Assembly: GCA_030040955.1 (NCBI GenBank) | Contig: JASHSH010000052.1 | Coordinates: 1 to 15,603 of the forward strand | Source: Rhodospirillales bacterium | Lineage (GTDB): Bacteria; Pseudomonadota; Alphaproteobacteria; Rhodospirillales; Magnetospirillaceae | Length of the DNA: 15,603 bases | Direction: 5' to 3' | Shown here: positions 7,136 to 13,868 of the stretch, one piece after another | Layout: the number at the start of each line of letters is the position of its first letter | Position numbering within the stretch: the stretch's first letter is position 1 | The notes under the pieces: generated by a model | The model's database searches: none | What the model was told of the DNA's origin: nothing | What the model saw: only the letters and a program-made list of their open reading frames with translations | Made by a program: the position numbers and the translations under genes

Positions 7136-7968
7136 ATCATCGGCAGCGGCCGACGTCCGCCGCGCGGAAACGCCGCGTCGATGGCGGCGATGTCGGCCTC
7201 GGTCAGGGCGGCCTTGTCCGCGCCCGCGTTCTCCTCCACATGCGCCATCGCCGACGCCTTGGGGATCGCGAGCAGCGAGGGTTTGCGCGCGAGGAAGGCA
7301 AGCGCCACCTGCCGCGCGGTCGCCTTGTGGGCCGCGGCGATGCACGCCAGCGTCTTGCCGCCGGCCGATCCGGCGGCGGGAAAATTGCCCGAGCCGTAGG
7401 GGCTGTAGGCAACCACCGCCACGCCCTCGCGCTCGCACCATGGCAGCACCGCATGCTCGATCGAGCGCTCGCCCAGGTGATAGAGCACCTGGTTGCAGGC
7501 GATGCGCCCGCGCCCGGCGATGCGCAGCGCGGCGTCCAATTCCCCGCTGTCGAAGTTCGACACGCCCCAGGCGAGAATCTTCCCCTCCGCCTTGAGCTGC
7601 TCGAAGGCCGCGATGGTGTCGGCCAGCGGATGACTGCCCGGCCAGTGCAACAGGTAGCAATCGAGCCGGTCGGTGCGCAGCCGCTTGAGCGAGCGCTCGC
7701 ACGCGGCGATGGTACCCTTGCGCGAAGCATTACCGGGCAGCACCTTGGAGACCAGGAACACGCGGTCGCGGCGCCCGGCGATGGCCTCGCCCAGCAATTC
7801 CTCGACCCGGCCCGATCCGTACATTTCGGCCGTATCGATGTGCGTCATGCCGAGGTCGATGCCGCGCCGGATCGCGCCGAGCGCCTCGGCGCGGCCGTCC
7901 CGCTCCATGTTCCACGTGCCCTGGCCGATGGCCGGCACCTCCGCCTTGCCGAACTTGTGCTGCCGCAT
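7132..7968 (-). CDS. Aldo/keto reductase
   Basis: This 278-residue NADPH-dependent oxidoreductase of the AKR superfamily is a cytosolic beta/alpha barrel. The catalytic tetrad is complete: D45 (HIDTAEMYG), Y50, K75 (LVSKV) and H108 (YLLHWPG). Further family segments are GVSNFDSGEL, NQVLYHLGER and, near the C-terminus, LLAIPKAS, part of the cofactor site. Length is normal for prokaryotic 2,5-diketogluconate reductase/YeaE-like members. The physiological aldehyde or ketone is unknown. The start at 7968 has only a weak purine stretch (GAACGGGA), but the N-terminus fits the family. It follows the FUSC gene on the same strand after 54 bases, so the two may share a transcript, and it overlaps the ada stop by four bases. 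Confidence 0.94.
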   Translation of the reverse strand: MRQHKFGKAEVPAIGQGTWNMERDGRAEALGAIRRGIDLGMTHIDTAEMYGSGRVEELLGEAIAGRRDRVFLVSKVLPGNASRKGTIAACERSLKRLRTDRLDCYLLHWPGSHPLADTIAAFEQLKAEGKILAWGVSNFDSGELDAALRIAGRGRIACNQVLYHLGERSIEHAVLPWCEREGVAVVAYSPYGSGNFPAAGSAGGKTLACIAAAHKATARQVALAFLARKPSLLAIPKASAMAHVEENAGADKAALTEADIAAIDAAFPRGGRRPLPMI

Positions 7969-8022
7969 GGGTAGTCCCGTTCAATTTCCAGGCCGCGATC
8001 CTAGCCCGGATCGGGCACCGGA

Positions 8023-10194
8023 TCATTTCGACGCGGCGGCCAGGTGCAGGCTGGTGGTGTCGCTGACGATCTGGCCCAGAAGCAGGGATAGCGCCGCCGC
8101 CGCCCCCTCGCCGCGCGCCGCCAGCGCCACGCGCAGGCGCTCGAGGGGCTCGTAGAACGCGGCAAGCGGCTCGGGCGCGCGCTGTCCGGCGAGCGCGGCG
8201 GCGATGTCGCCCAGCGTCGATTCCAGACCTTGCCGCAACGCGCGGACAGAGTCGGCCGGCAGGCCTGGCGGGGCGGACTGGGCGGCGAGCGCCAGCGCGA
8301 TCGCGTGCCGGGTCAGGCGCTGGACATAGACCTCGGCGCTGAAGAAGCGCGAGATGCGCGCGCGCTGGTGGCGCGGCTCCGCCAGCATGCGCTGGAACGC
8401 GGCCTGCGCCTGCACCGCGGCGATCTCGGCGTCGCGGCGCAGATCGGGAATGCCGCGCGGCCCCGCTTCGTCGCCGGCGAGCGAGCCGAGCACCGCCGCG
8501 ATGTAGGCCGCGTCCGCCTTCAGCGCGCGAGCCATGCGCTCGTCGAGCTGGACGCGCTCCCACAGCGGCCACAGAAGATAGCTCGCGCCGATCGCCAGCG
8601 CGGCGCCGACCAGCGTGTCGACGATGCGGTATTCGAGGTCGCTCCAGGATTCGGACGCGTCGCCCGCCAGCAGCAGGATGATCAGCGGGGTGAGGAATAT
8701 CATCGCCACCGCGTAGCGGCGGCGCAGCACCAGGAAGGTTCCGAACAGCAGCACCACCAAGGCCAGATCGTAGGCCAGGGTGCCGGGCGCGGCGGCGAGC
8801 AGGGCGGCGGCGAGCACGGCCCCGGCCAGCGTGCCCCCGGTGCGCTGCAACGCGCGGGACATGGTGCCCGAATAGTCGGGCTGGAGGATCACCAGCGCGG
8901 TCATGGGCAGCCAAAATCCATGCGGGATCGACCAGCGCGTGATGGCGGCGGTGCCCAGCGCGGTGACGACCGCCGCGCGCAACGCGTGGCGGAAGATCGG
9001 CGAGCGGAAGGTCAACTGCGTCCGCACCGAAGCGAGCGCGGGGAGGATGCCGGAGCCGGCGAGCGGCGGGACGTGCAGCAGCGGCCGGCGCATGCCGGGA
9101 GCGGACGGGTGCGCGCCGTAGATCGCCCGCGCCATCTCCTCGGCATTGTCGAGGTGGCGCACCGCCTGGGCCAGCGCCATGACCTGGGCGTCGAGCAGCC
9201 CGGCCGATGCCGCTCCGGCGGCGCGCGCGCCGGCGGCGATGCGGGTAAGCTCGTCGAGGCGCCCGCGTACCGGTGTGAAATCGATCGCGCCGCGCGTGTG
9301 CAGCAGCAAGGCCTCGATCGAGCGGCAGGCGGCGGCGAGCGCCCGCAGCGCGGCCACCAAGCTCGCGCGCCCCGGGCTGTCGGGCTCCTCGACGGAATCG
9401 GCCAGCTGGTCGAGCGCGACCACCGCGGCGCCGATGCGCGAGGCGGCGCGCCACAGCACCAGCAGGCGCGAGAGGATGGTGCCCGGACCCGTCAGCTCGG
9501 CCCGCGTCTCGCCGAGCACCAGCCGCGACCGCTCGATCGCGTCGCGCATCGCGTAGTGGGCGGAGACGAGGCGCCGCTCGTGCCGGCGGCGGGCGACGAC
9601 GCCACGCGCCTCGTCGGTCGTCGGGCAGGCCTCGTCGATCACGCCGGCAACCGCTTCCCATACCGAGGCCACCTCCTGCTCCATGCGCCGATACGGGCGG
9701 AGCTGCCAGAACGCCAGCGCGACGCAGATCGTCCAGATGCCCCCGCCGAGAAATCCCGCCGTCCAGCCGAGCCGATCGGCGAACGGGGCGGGCGGCAGCT
9801 GCACGCCGATCAGGAACGCGATCGCCACGTTGAGGCCGAGCGGAATTCCGGCCGGGCCCAGCGTGCGCGCGAGACCGCCGGCGAAGGCCAGGCCGAACAT
9901 TAGCGGTGCGGCCAGCCACCAAGTATCGCGCACCTCGCCGCCGAGCAGCATCGTCGCCGGCCCGAGCACGGAGTTCGCGGCCATCGCCGCGAGCCGGTAG
10001 CCGTAGGCCCCGCCGGCATCGACGAAGGAGGCGTTGAGCGCGCCGATCACCGCGAAATGGGCGGCATCGCCGACGCCGAAGGCGGGCAGCACGGCGAGCG
10101 GCGCCGCGGTCGCGATGGTGCCGCGCAGCGCCGAGGACAGCGCGATGCGGTTGGGCGCCGAAGCGAGCCGGGCTTGCAGCCTGTCGAGCCACAT
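8023..10194 (-). CDS. FUSC-family inner-membrane protein (YccS/AaeB-like putative exporter)
   Basis: With the ATG at 10194 this is a 723-residue protein with two membrane bundles separated by soluble helical regions, the layout of the FUSC/aromatic-acid-exporter family. The first bundle covers about residues 15-170. The second, near 395-530, carries a typical FUSC_2 pattern: LRAAVVTALGTAAITR, IPHGFWLPMTALVILQPD and RALQRTGGTLAGAVLAAAL. A C-terminal cytosolic helical region follows. Characterised relatives export hydroxybenzoate-type acids, but most are uncharacterised, and no membrane-fusion partner (AaeA-like) is present here. The frame is open upstream to 10290, but those 32 extra residues are Arg/Gly-rich and unlike the family. 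The gene is divergent from the SDR gene. Confidence 0.88.
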   Translation of the reverse strand: MWLDRLQARLASAPNRIALSSALRGTIATAAPLAVLPAFGVGDAAHFAVIGALNASFVDAGGAYGYRLAAMAANSVLGPATMLLGGEVRDTWWLAAPLMFGLAFAGGLARTLGPAGIPLGLNVAIAFLIGVQLPPAPFADRLGWTAGFLGGGIWTICVALAFWQLRPYRRMEQEVASVWEAVAGVIDEACPTTDEARGVVARRRHERRLVSAHYAMRDAIERSRLVLGETRAELTGPGTILSRLLVLWRAASRIGAAVVALDQLADSVEEPDSPGRASLVAALRALAAACRSIEALLLHTRGAIDFTPVRGRLDELTRIAAGARAAGAASAGLLDAQVMALAQAVRHLDNAEEMARAIYGAHPSAPGMRRPLLHVPPLAGSGILPALASVRTQLTFRSPIFRHALRAAVVTALGTAAITRWSIPHGFWLPMTALVILQPDYSGTMSRALQRTGGTLAGAVLAAALLAAAPGTLAYDLALVVLLFGTFLVLRRRYAVAMIFLTPLIILLLAGDASESWSDLEYRIVDTLVGAALAIGASYLLWPLWERVQLDERMARALKADAAYIAAVLGSLAGDEAGPRGIPDLRRDAEIAAVQAQAAFQRMLAEPRHQRARISRFFSAEVYVQRLTRHAIALALAAQSAPPGLPADSVRALRQGLESTLGDIAAALAGQRAPEPLAAFYEPLERLRVALAARGEGAAAALSLLLGQIVSDTTSLHLAAASK

Positions 10195-10310
10195 GGGCCC
10201 GACCGTACTCCAGCCCGGGCCGCCGCGCCCAGGCTTGCGCGCGAGGCGGGAAAGAACTGTCATGACCCAAGGTGCGCGCGCGGACCGCACCGAAACCGGG
10301 AGGGTAGGGG

Positions 10311-11006
10311 ATGGCCAAGGAGATTGCCCTGATCGTCGGCGCGGGCAGCGGGCTCAGCGCGGCGCTGGCGCGGCTGTGCGCCAAGGATGGCATGTCGGTC
10401 GCGCTCGCCGCGCGGGACGCGGCCAAGCTCGCGCCGCTCTGCGCCGAGACCGGCGCGCGTGCCTTCGCCGCCGATGCGGTGCACCACGACCAGGTGACGG
10501 CGCTGTTCGAGCGCGTCGTGGCCGAGCTCGGCGTGCCCGACCTTGTCGTGTTCAACGCCAGCTATCGCACCCGCGGACCGCTGGTCGATCTCGATCCGGC
10601 GGAAGTCGAGAAATCGCTGCAAGTGTCGGCCTTCGGCGGCTTCCTGGTCGGCCAGGAGGCCGCGCGCCGCATGCTGCCGAGGGGAACGGGCAGCATCCTG
10701 TTCACCGGCGCCTCGGCCAGCGTGAAAGGCTACGCCCAGTCCGCTCCCTTCGCGATGGGCAAGTTCGCGCTGCGCGGGCTGGCGCAAAGCATGGCGCGCG
10801 AGCTGCATCCCAAGGGCATCCATATCGGCCATTTCGTGATCGACGGCGGCATCGCGCGCGGCGGCGACGATCCGCGCGCCTCCCGCGGGGCGGACGGGCT
10901 GCTCGACCCGGCCGCCATCGCGCGAACCTATCTCGCGCTGCACCGCCAGCCGCGCAGTACCTGGAGCTGGGAAATCGAGCTGCGGCCCTGGGTGGAGAAT
11001 TTCTGA
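10311..11006 (+). CDS. Atypical short-chain dehydrogenase/reductase lacking the catalytic Tyr
   Basis: This 231-residue Rossmann-fold protein carries the SDR cofactor loop GAGSGLS at 10-16 and a degenerate NNAG element (NAS). The Ser region is GASAS near 135. The usual Y-x3-K is replaced by F147-x3-K151 (FAMGK), so the proton-donating Tyr is absent while Lys is kept. The C-terminal part (LAQSMARELHPKGIHIGHF, DGGI) resembles a subgroup of bacterial SDR-like proteins in which I recall Phe at this place, so the change may be inherited rather than a recent lesion. It may bind a nucleotide without classical reduction, or use another donor. The start is well supported by GGGAGGGTAGGGG before the ATG. 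It converges with the next gene, six bases between stops. Confidence 0.9.
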   Translation: MAKEIALIVGAGSGLSAALARLCAKDGMSVALAARDAAKLAPLCAETGARAFAADAVHHDQVTALFERVVAELGVPDLVVFNASYRTRGPLVDLDPAEVEKSLQVSAFGGFLVGQEAARRMLPRGTGSILFTGASASVKGYAQSAPFAMGKFALRGLAQSMARELHPKGIHIGHFVIDGGIARGGDDPRASRGADGLLDPAAIARTYLALHRQPRSTWSWEIELRPWVENF

Positions 11007-11012
11007 GCGCGG

Positions 11013-11444
11013 CTAGCGCGCGATCCGGCCGGCGATCTCCTGCTCGCAGCGCGCGAGCAGGGCGATGCGGCTGAGGCGCGCGTTCTCCTGGTCGCGCTCG
11101 ATGCGCTCGCGCTCGGCCGGGGTCGATCCCTCCTGCTCGGACAGACGCGACATGCGCTGCTCGATCGGAGTCATCGTGGTGCGCGCCTCCTCGCGCGCGC
11201 GCTCGACGGCGGCGGGCAAGTCCTGAAGCTGCTGGATCTCGGCGGCGATCGCCTTGAGTTGTCCGCGCCAGAAATGCGACCGGTAGATGAACGCGCTCAG
11301 GGAGGCCTGCACGTCGACCGGCGCGCAACCGCGGTCGACCGCCACGGCGTCGGGCGGGAGGGTAAGCCAGTAGAGCAGCGCGGCGGCGGCGGCCAGCAGA
11401 GCGGTCCGCGCCAGAACGGTTGAAGCGGCGCGCCGAGCGCTCAG
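11013..11444 (-). CDS. Small membrane-anchored or exported coiled-coil protein, start uncertain
   Basis: I do not recognise a family. From GTG at 11345 the product is 110 residues, mostly charged helix with likely coiled-coil (about VERAREEARTTMTPIEQRMS onward) and two Cys. The frame stays open upstream, where it encodes a basic segment and then a strongly hydrophobic stretch (LLAAAAALLYWLTL), a textbook signal peptide or membrane anchor. The only plausible starts for that form are non-ATG: CTG at 11444, overlapping the TGA of response regulator B (CTGA), would give 143 residues with the hydrophobic stretch at about 14-29. I therefore report the long form, inferring translational coupling to B. 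A frameshift in the record or a leaderless short form are alternatives. Confidence 0.6.
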   Translation of the reverse strand: MSARRAASTVLARTALLAAAAALLYWLTLPPDAVAVDRGCAPVDVQASLSAFIYRSHFWRGQLKAIAAEIQQLQDLPAAVERAREEARTTMTPIEQRMSRLSEQEGSTPAERERIERDQENARLSRIALLARCEQEIAGRIAR

Positions 11445-12358
11445 CTCTTCTTCTCGGTGAAGCGCGAGATCATCGCGTTGATCTGGCTGATCGCGCCGGA
11501 GGAAGTGTGCTCGACCGACAGCGCGCGGCGGATCGCCAGATTGACGTTGACGAGCAGCTCGATTTCGACCGTGCGCGTGCCCCGCGCCTTCACCCCGGCG
11601 CGCTGGCCGAGCACGTTGAGCATCGAGGCGAGGTCGGCCACCGGCTGCGACGCGGTTCCCGAATGGCGCCGGCGCAAATTCTGCGCCAGCCGGTCAAGCC
11701 GCTCGAAACAGTCCTGCACCGCCTGCTCGTCGGCGCCGAGCACCTCGTGTTCCGCGATATAGGTGACCAGACGGTCGATCTCCTTCGCCACCGCGTCGAA
11801 CTGATCCTCGAGCAGGCGGGTGGCGGCCTGGTTGACCAGGGTTTTCACTTCCTGGTCGGACATGTTGTATACCAACCGGCAGCGCAGCGAATTCGGCGGG
11901 TCCTGCACGGCGATCGTGGTGTCGCCGGGGCGCACCGTGGCGCGCCGCGTCGGACCGACATAGTCGTGCGTCACCACGAACTGCTTGCGGCCCTTCACCA
12001 GCGAGGATACGGACTCGAACAGCGTCTCCACCGTGAGCGGCTTGACCACCACCGCGTCCGCGCCCGAATCGACCACCTGGCGCGTCATCGGACCCGCCGT
12101 GTCGCGGATGGTCGCGATCACGCCCGCATAGGGATTCTCGCCGATGCCGCGCCGGCGCATGCGCTGGACGATTTCGCTCGCCTGTCCGCCCGGCAAGTGC
12201 GCGTCGAAGACGATGAGGTCCAGGAAGCCGGACTGCACCGCATTGACGAACGAATCGACCGAGGTCACCCGCTCGATCGTGGAGAATCCCTGCTCGCCGA
12301 GCGCGTTGTGGACCGCCGCCGCCAGCCGGTCGTTGGAATCGCCCACGACGATGCGCAC
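11441..12358 (-). CDS. Response-regulator-like protein B: paralogue of A with the same helical C-terminal region
   Basis: This 305-residue protein repeats the plan of the protein at 4014-5000. The receiver domain spans about residues 1-125 with acceptor D52 (VFD), T83 and K106, and again G6-D7 in place of Asp-Asp. DYVGPTRR at 132-139 is identical to A. The helical region shares VADLA-ML, IRRALSVE (276-283) and an I-x2-FT-x-K ending. No known effector motif is seen. The GTG at 12358 has GGGGAG 10 bases upstream and begins right at strand beta-1. A CTG at 12394 with GGGAGG five bases upstream would add 12 residues and is a real alternative, since A has about 20 residues before beta-1. It is divergent from a CheY-like receiver and followed by the small coiled-coil gene. 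Confidence 0.88.
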   Translation of the reverse strand: MRIVVGDSNDRLAAAVHNALGEQGFSTIERVTSVDSFVNAVQSGFLDLIVFDAHLPGGQASEIVQRMRRRGIGENPYAGVIATIRDTAGPMTRQVVDSGADAVVVKPLTVETLFESVSSLVKGRKQFVVTHDYVGPTRRATVRPGDTTIAVQDPPNSLRCRLVYNMSDQEVKTLVNQAATRLLEDQFDAVAKEIDRLVTYIAEHEVLGADEQAVQDCFERLDRLAQNLRRRHSGTASQPVADLASMLNVLGQRAGVKARGTRTVEIELLVNVNLAIRRALSVEHTSSGAISQINAMISRFTEKKS

Positions 12359-12553
12359 ATCGCCGTAGCTCCCCAGGCCCTTGCCTTCCGCCAGTCGCGC
12401 CTCCCAGCCGTCCCACGGCCGTCACTGCGGGGACCCCGCTTGCGTGATAGTTCTCCCGGCCGGGTTTTGCAATCCCCGCTCGCACCGGCTGGCCGCGGGT
12501 AGCGGGAAATCGTCGCGGAATCGGCGCATCCGCGATTGATCGGGGTCGGTCAC

Positions 12554-12580
12554 TTGGTTATCTTCGCCGCCAAGAATAAT
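12554..12580 (+). promoter_or_regulatory. Candidate promoter for the single-domain receiver
   Basis: TTGGTT (12554-12559) and AATAAT (12575-12580) resemble -35 and -10 elements but with a 15-base spacer, shorter than ideal. They lie in the least GC-rich part of the 269-base divergent region, about 50 bases before the GTG at 12628. The rest of that region shows only a CCCGGCCGGG palindrome (12455-12464). Confidence 0.3.
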
Positions 12581-12627
12581 TCGCGGCCGACAATGTGCGG
12601 TTGCGCCATTTTGGGGGATATTCGCGC

Positions 12628-13068
12628 GTGGCTGCCGGGCCCGCCCCGACCGGGAATTTGCCGAAGATCATCGCCATCGACGACGATCCGATCTTCCTCG
12701 GCGTGCTGTCCGAAGTGCTGCACAGCGCGGGATTCGACGTGACCCCGTTCGAGGACGGGGAGGAGGCGCTGTTTTTCGCCTCCTCGCTCGCGCCCAGTCT
12801 GATCACGCTCGATATCGAGATGCCGCGACTCAACGGGTTCGACGTTCTGCGCTACCTGAAGGAGGGAAGCCGCACCCAGTCGATTCCGGTGATGATGCTG
12901 ACGGTGCGCAAGGACCCGGAAAGCGTGCAGCGCGCGCTGCGTTCGGGCGCCGCCGACTATTTCACCAAGCCGTTCGACCGCGACAAGCTGATCGCGCGCG
13001 TCAACAAGGTGCTGGCCGGACCGCACCAGCGCGTGAAGTCGACAATCACGAAGTTCGAGTGGCGCTAA
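12628..13068 (+). CDS. CheY-like single-domain response regulator
   Basis: This 146-residue protein is a receiver domain with no output domain. The acidic cluster is D18-D19-D20, the phospho-acceptor D62 (TLDIEMP), with T92 (MLTVRKD) and K114 (FTKPF) completing the active site, so it should be phosphorylated normally. A short basic tail (RVKSTITKFEWR) follows. I chose the GTG at 12628, preceded by GGGGGA at 9-base spacing; the GTG at 12595 would add 11 residues with no good ribosome site. Such proteins act by docking to partners (flagellar motor, kinases, phosphorelays). It is divergent from receiver protein B, which suggests a functional link, but no kinase or chemotaxis gene is in the window, so the partner is unknown. 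Confidence 0.92.
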   Translation: MAAGPAPTGNLPKIIAIDDDPIFLGVLSEVLHSAGFDVTPFEDGEEALFFASSLAPSLITLDIEMPRLNGFDVLRYLKEGSRTQSIPVMMLTVRKDPESVQRALRSGAADYFTKPFDRDKLIARVNKVLAGPHQRVKSTITKFEWR

Positions 13069-13161
13069 GTCCGCCGCAGGGCGGGCAGCGCAAAAAAGAC
13101 GGCGACCGGGCGCGAGGTCCGGGGGGAGTCGAGTCGCGTCCGATCGCCCGTCCGAGGGGAA

Positions 13162-13713
13162 CTAGTTGCCGTCGCCGGGCTTCGGCCCCGGACCGCCCAT
13201 CGGGCCCATCATGTGATGCCAGCCGTGCATGCCGTGGCGATGCGACCGGCCGAGCCGGTCCATCACGGCCTGCTGCTCCGGCGTCAGCGCATTGTAGAGC
13301 GCGACCAGCTGGGCGTGGCGCGCCTGCAACCCGGCGAGCCGGTCGGCGAGATGCTTCTCCAGCTTGGCCTCGCGGTCGAGCAGGGTCGGGCGCATGCCGT
13401 CGGCGGGCGGCGCCACGGCCAGGCAGGCGTCGCGCTGCTTGGCGGCATCCTCCATGCGCGCCTTCTCCCAAGCGTCCCAGGCGGGGCGCTGCGTGTCGGT
13501 CAGGTTCAACTTGGCCTCGGCGAAGGCCAGCGCGCCGGCCAGGTGAGCGTAGCGGTTGGTGCACATTTCCTTGTGCCACGCCGCGCGGTCGAACCGGTGG
13601 TGATGCATTCCGTCGTCGGCCGCCGGCTGGTCGCCCGCCGCGGACTGCGCGAAGGCAAGCGCGCCCCACAGCACGGGGATGGTGGCCAGCAGGGCCAGTC
13701 TCTTGCTCAACAT
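13162..13713 (-). CDS. Periplasmic Spy/CpxP-like LTXXQ-motif protein
   Basis: From the ATG at 13713 (GGAG eight bases upstream) this is a 183-residue protein with a clear signal peptide: KR, a hydrophobic core and likely cleavage after AFA (residue 22). The mature part is helical with two LTXXQ motifs, LTDTQ at 71-75 and LTPEQ at 143-147, as in the Spy/CpxP family of envelope stress chaperones or metal-linked sensors. C51 and C97 could form a disulfide. His/Met-rich ends (MHHH at 36-39 and a C-terminal run including HGMHGWHHMMGPM) suggest metal contact, an inference only. An in-frame start 18 codons earlier would spoil the signal peptide. The gene stands alone and converges with the receiver gene. 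Confidence 0.88.
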   Translation of the reverse strand: MLSKRLALLATIPVLWGALAFAQSAAGDQPAADDGMHHHRFDRAAWHKEMCTNRYAHLAGALAFAEAKLNLTDTQRPAWDAWEKARMEDAAKQRDACLAVAPPADGMRPTLLDREAKLEKHLADRLAGLQARHAQLVALYNALTPEQQAVMDRLGRSHRHGMHGWHHMMGPMGGPGPKPGDGN

Positions 13714-13814
13714 CTTGGCTGCTCCGTTTTCTCTCGTTCCCGAATTGACGTTCCCGCGACCGCGCACGATAGGGCAGCAGTGTTTCGCGCGAATTGTGAA
13801 CCGGTCGCGCGATG

Positions 13815-13829
13815 GTTACGGCTGGTAAC
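13815..13829. promoter_or_regulatory. GTTAC inverted repeat upstream of the Spy-like gene
   Basis: GTTAC (13815-13819) and GTAAC (13825-13829) form a perfect inverted repeat with a 5-base gap, about 100 bases upstream of the Spy-like ATG and 40 bases past the methyltransferase stop. Spy/CpxP genes are often controlled by two-component regulators, so an operator role is plausible but unproven. Confidence 0.35.
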
Positions 13830-13868
13830 AGATTGGAAGCAGGCCAAAAAGCGCCGTTCGCCCGCGGC

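Noticed and set aside
7730..10555. Very long minus-strand open frame (941 codons) over the FUSC gene
   Set aside because: Its translation is Arg/Ala/Pro-rich with no domain pattern, while the other minus-strand frame over 10194-8023 encodes a coherent FUSC membrane protein. It is a GC-rich shadow frame.
12455..12464. CCCGGCCGGG followed by TTTT as a terminator
   Set aside because: The palindrome has no loop, so only a three-pair stem could form, and it lies between divergent genes where no transcript ends.
11420..12502. Plus-strand frame of 360 codons opposite response regulator B
   Set aside because: Its composition is His/Arg/Asp-rich and it mirrors the antisense frame over paralogue A, as expected when the two real genes are homologous.
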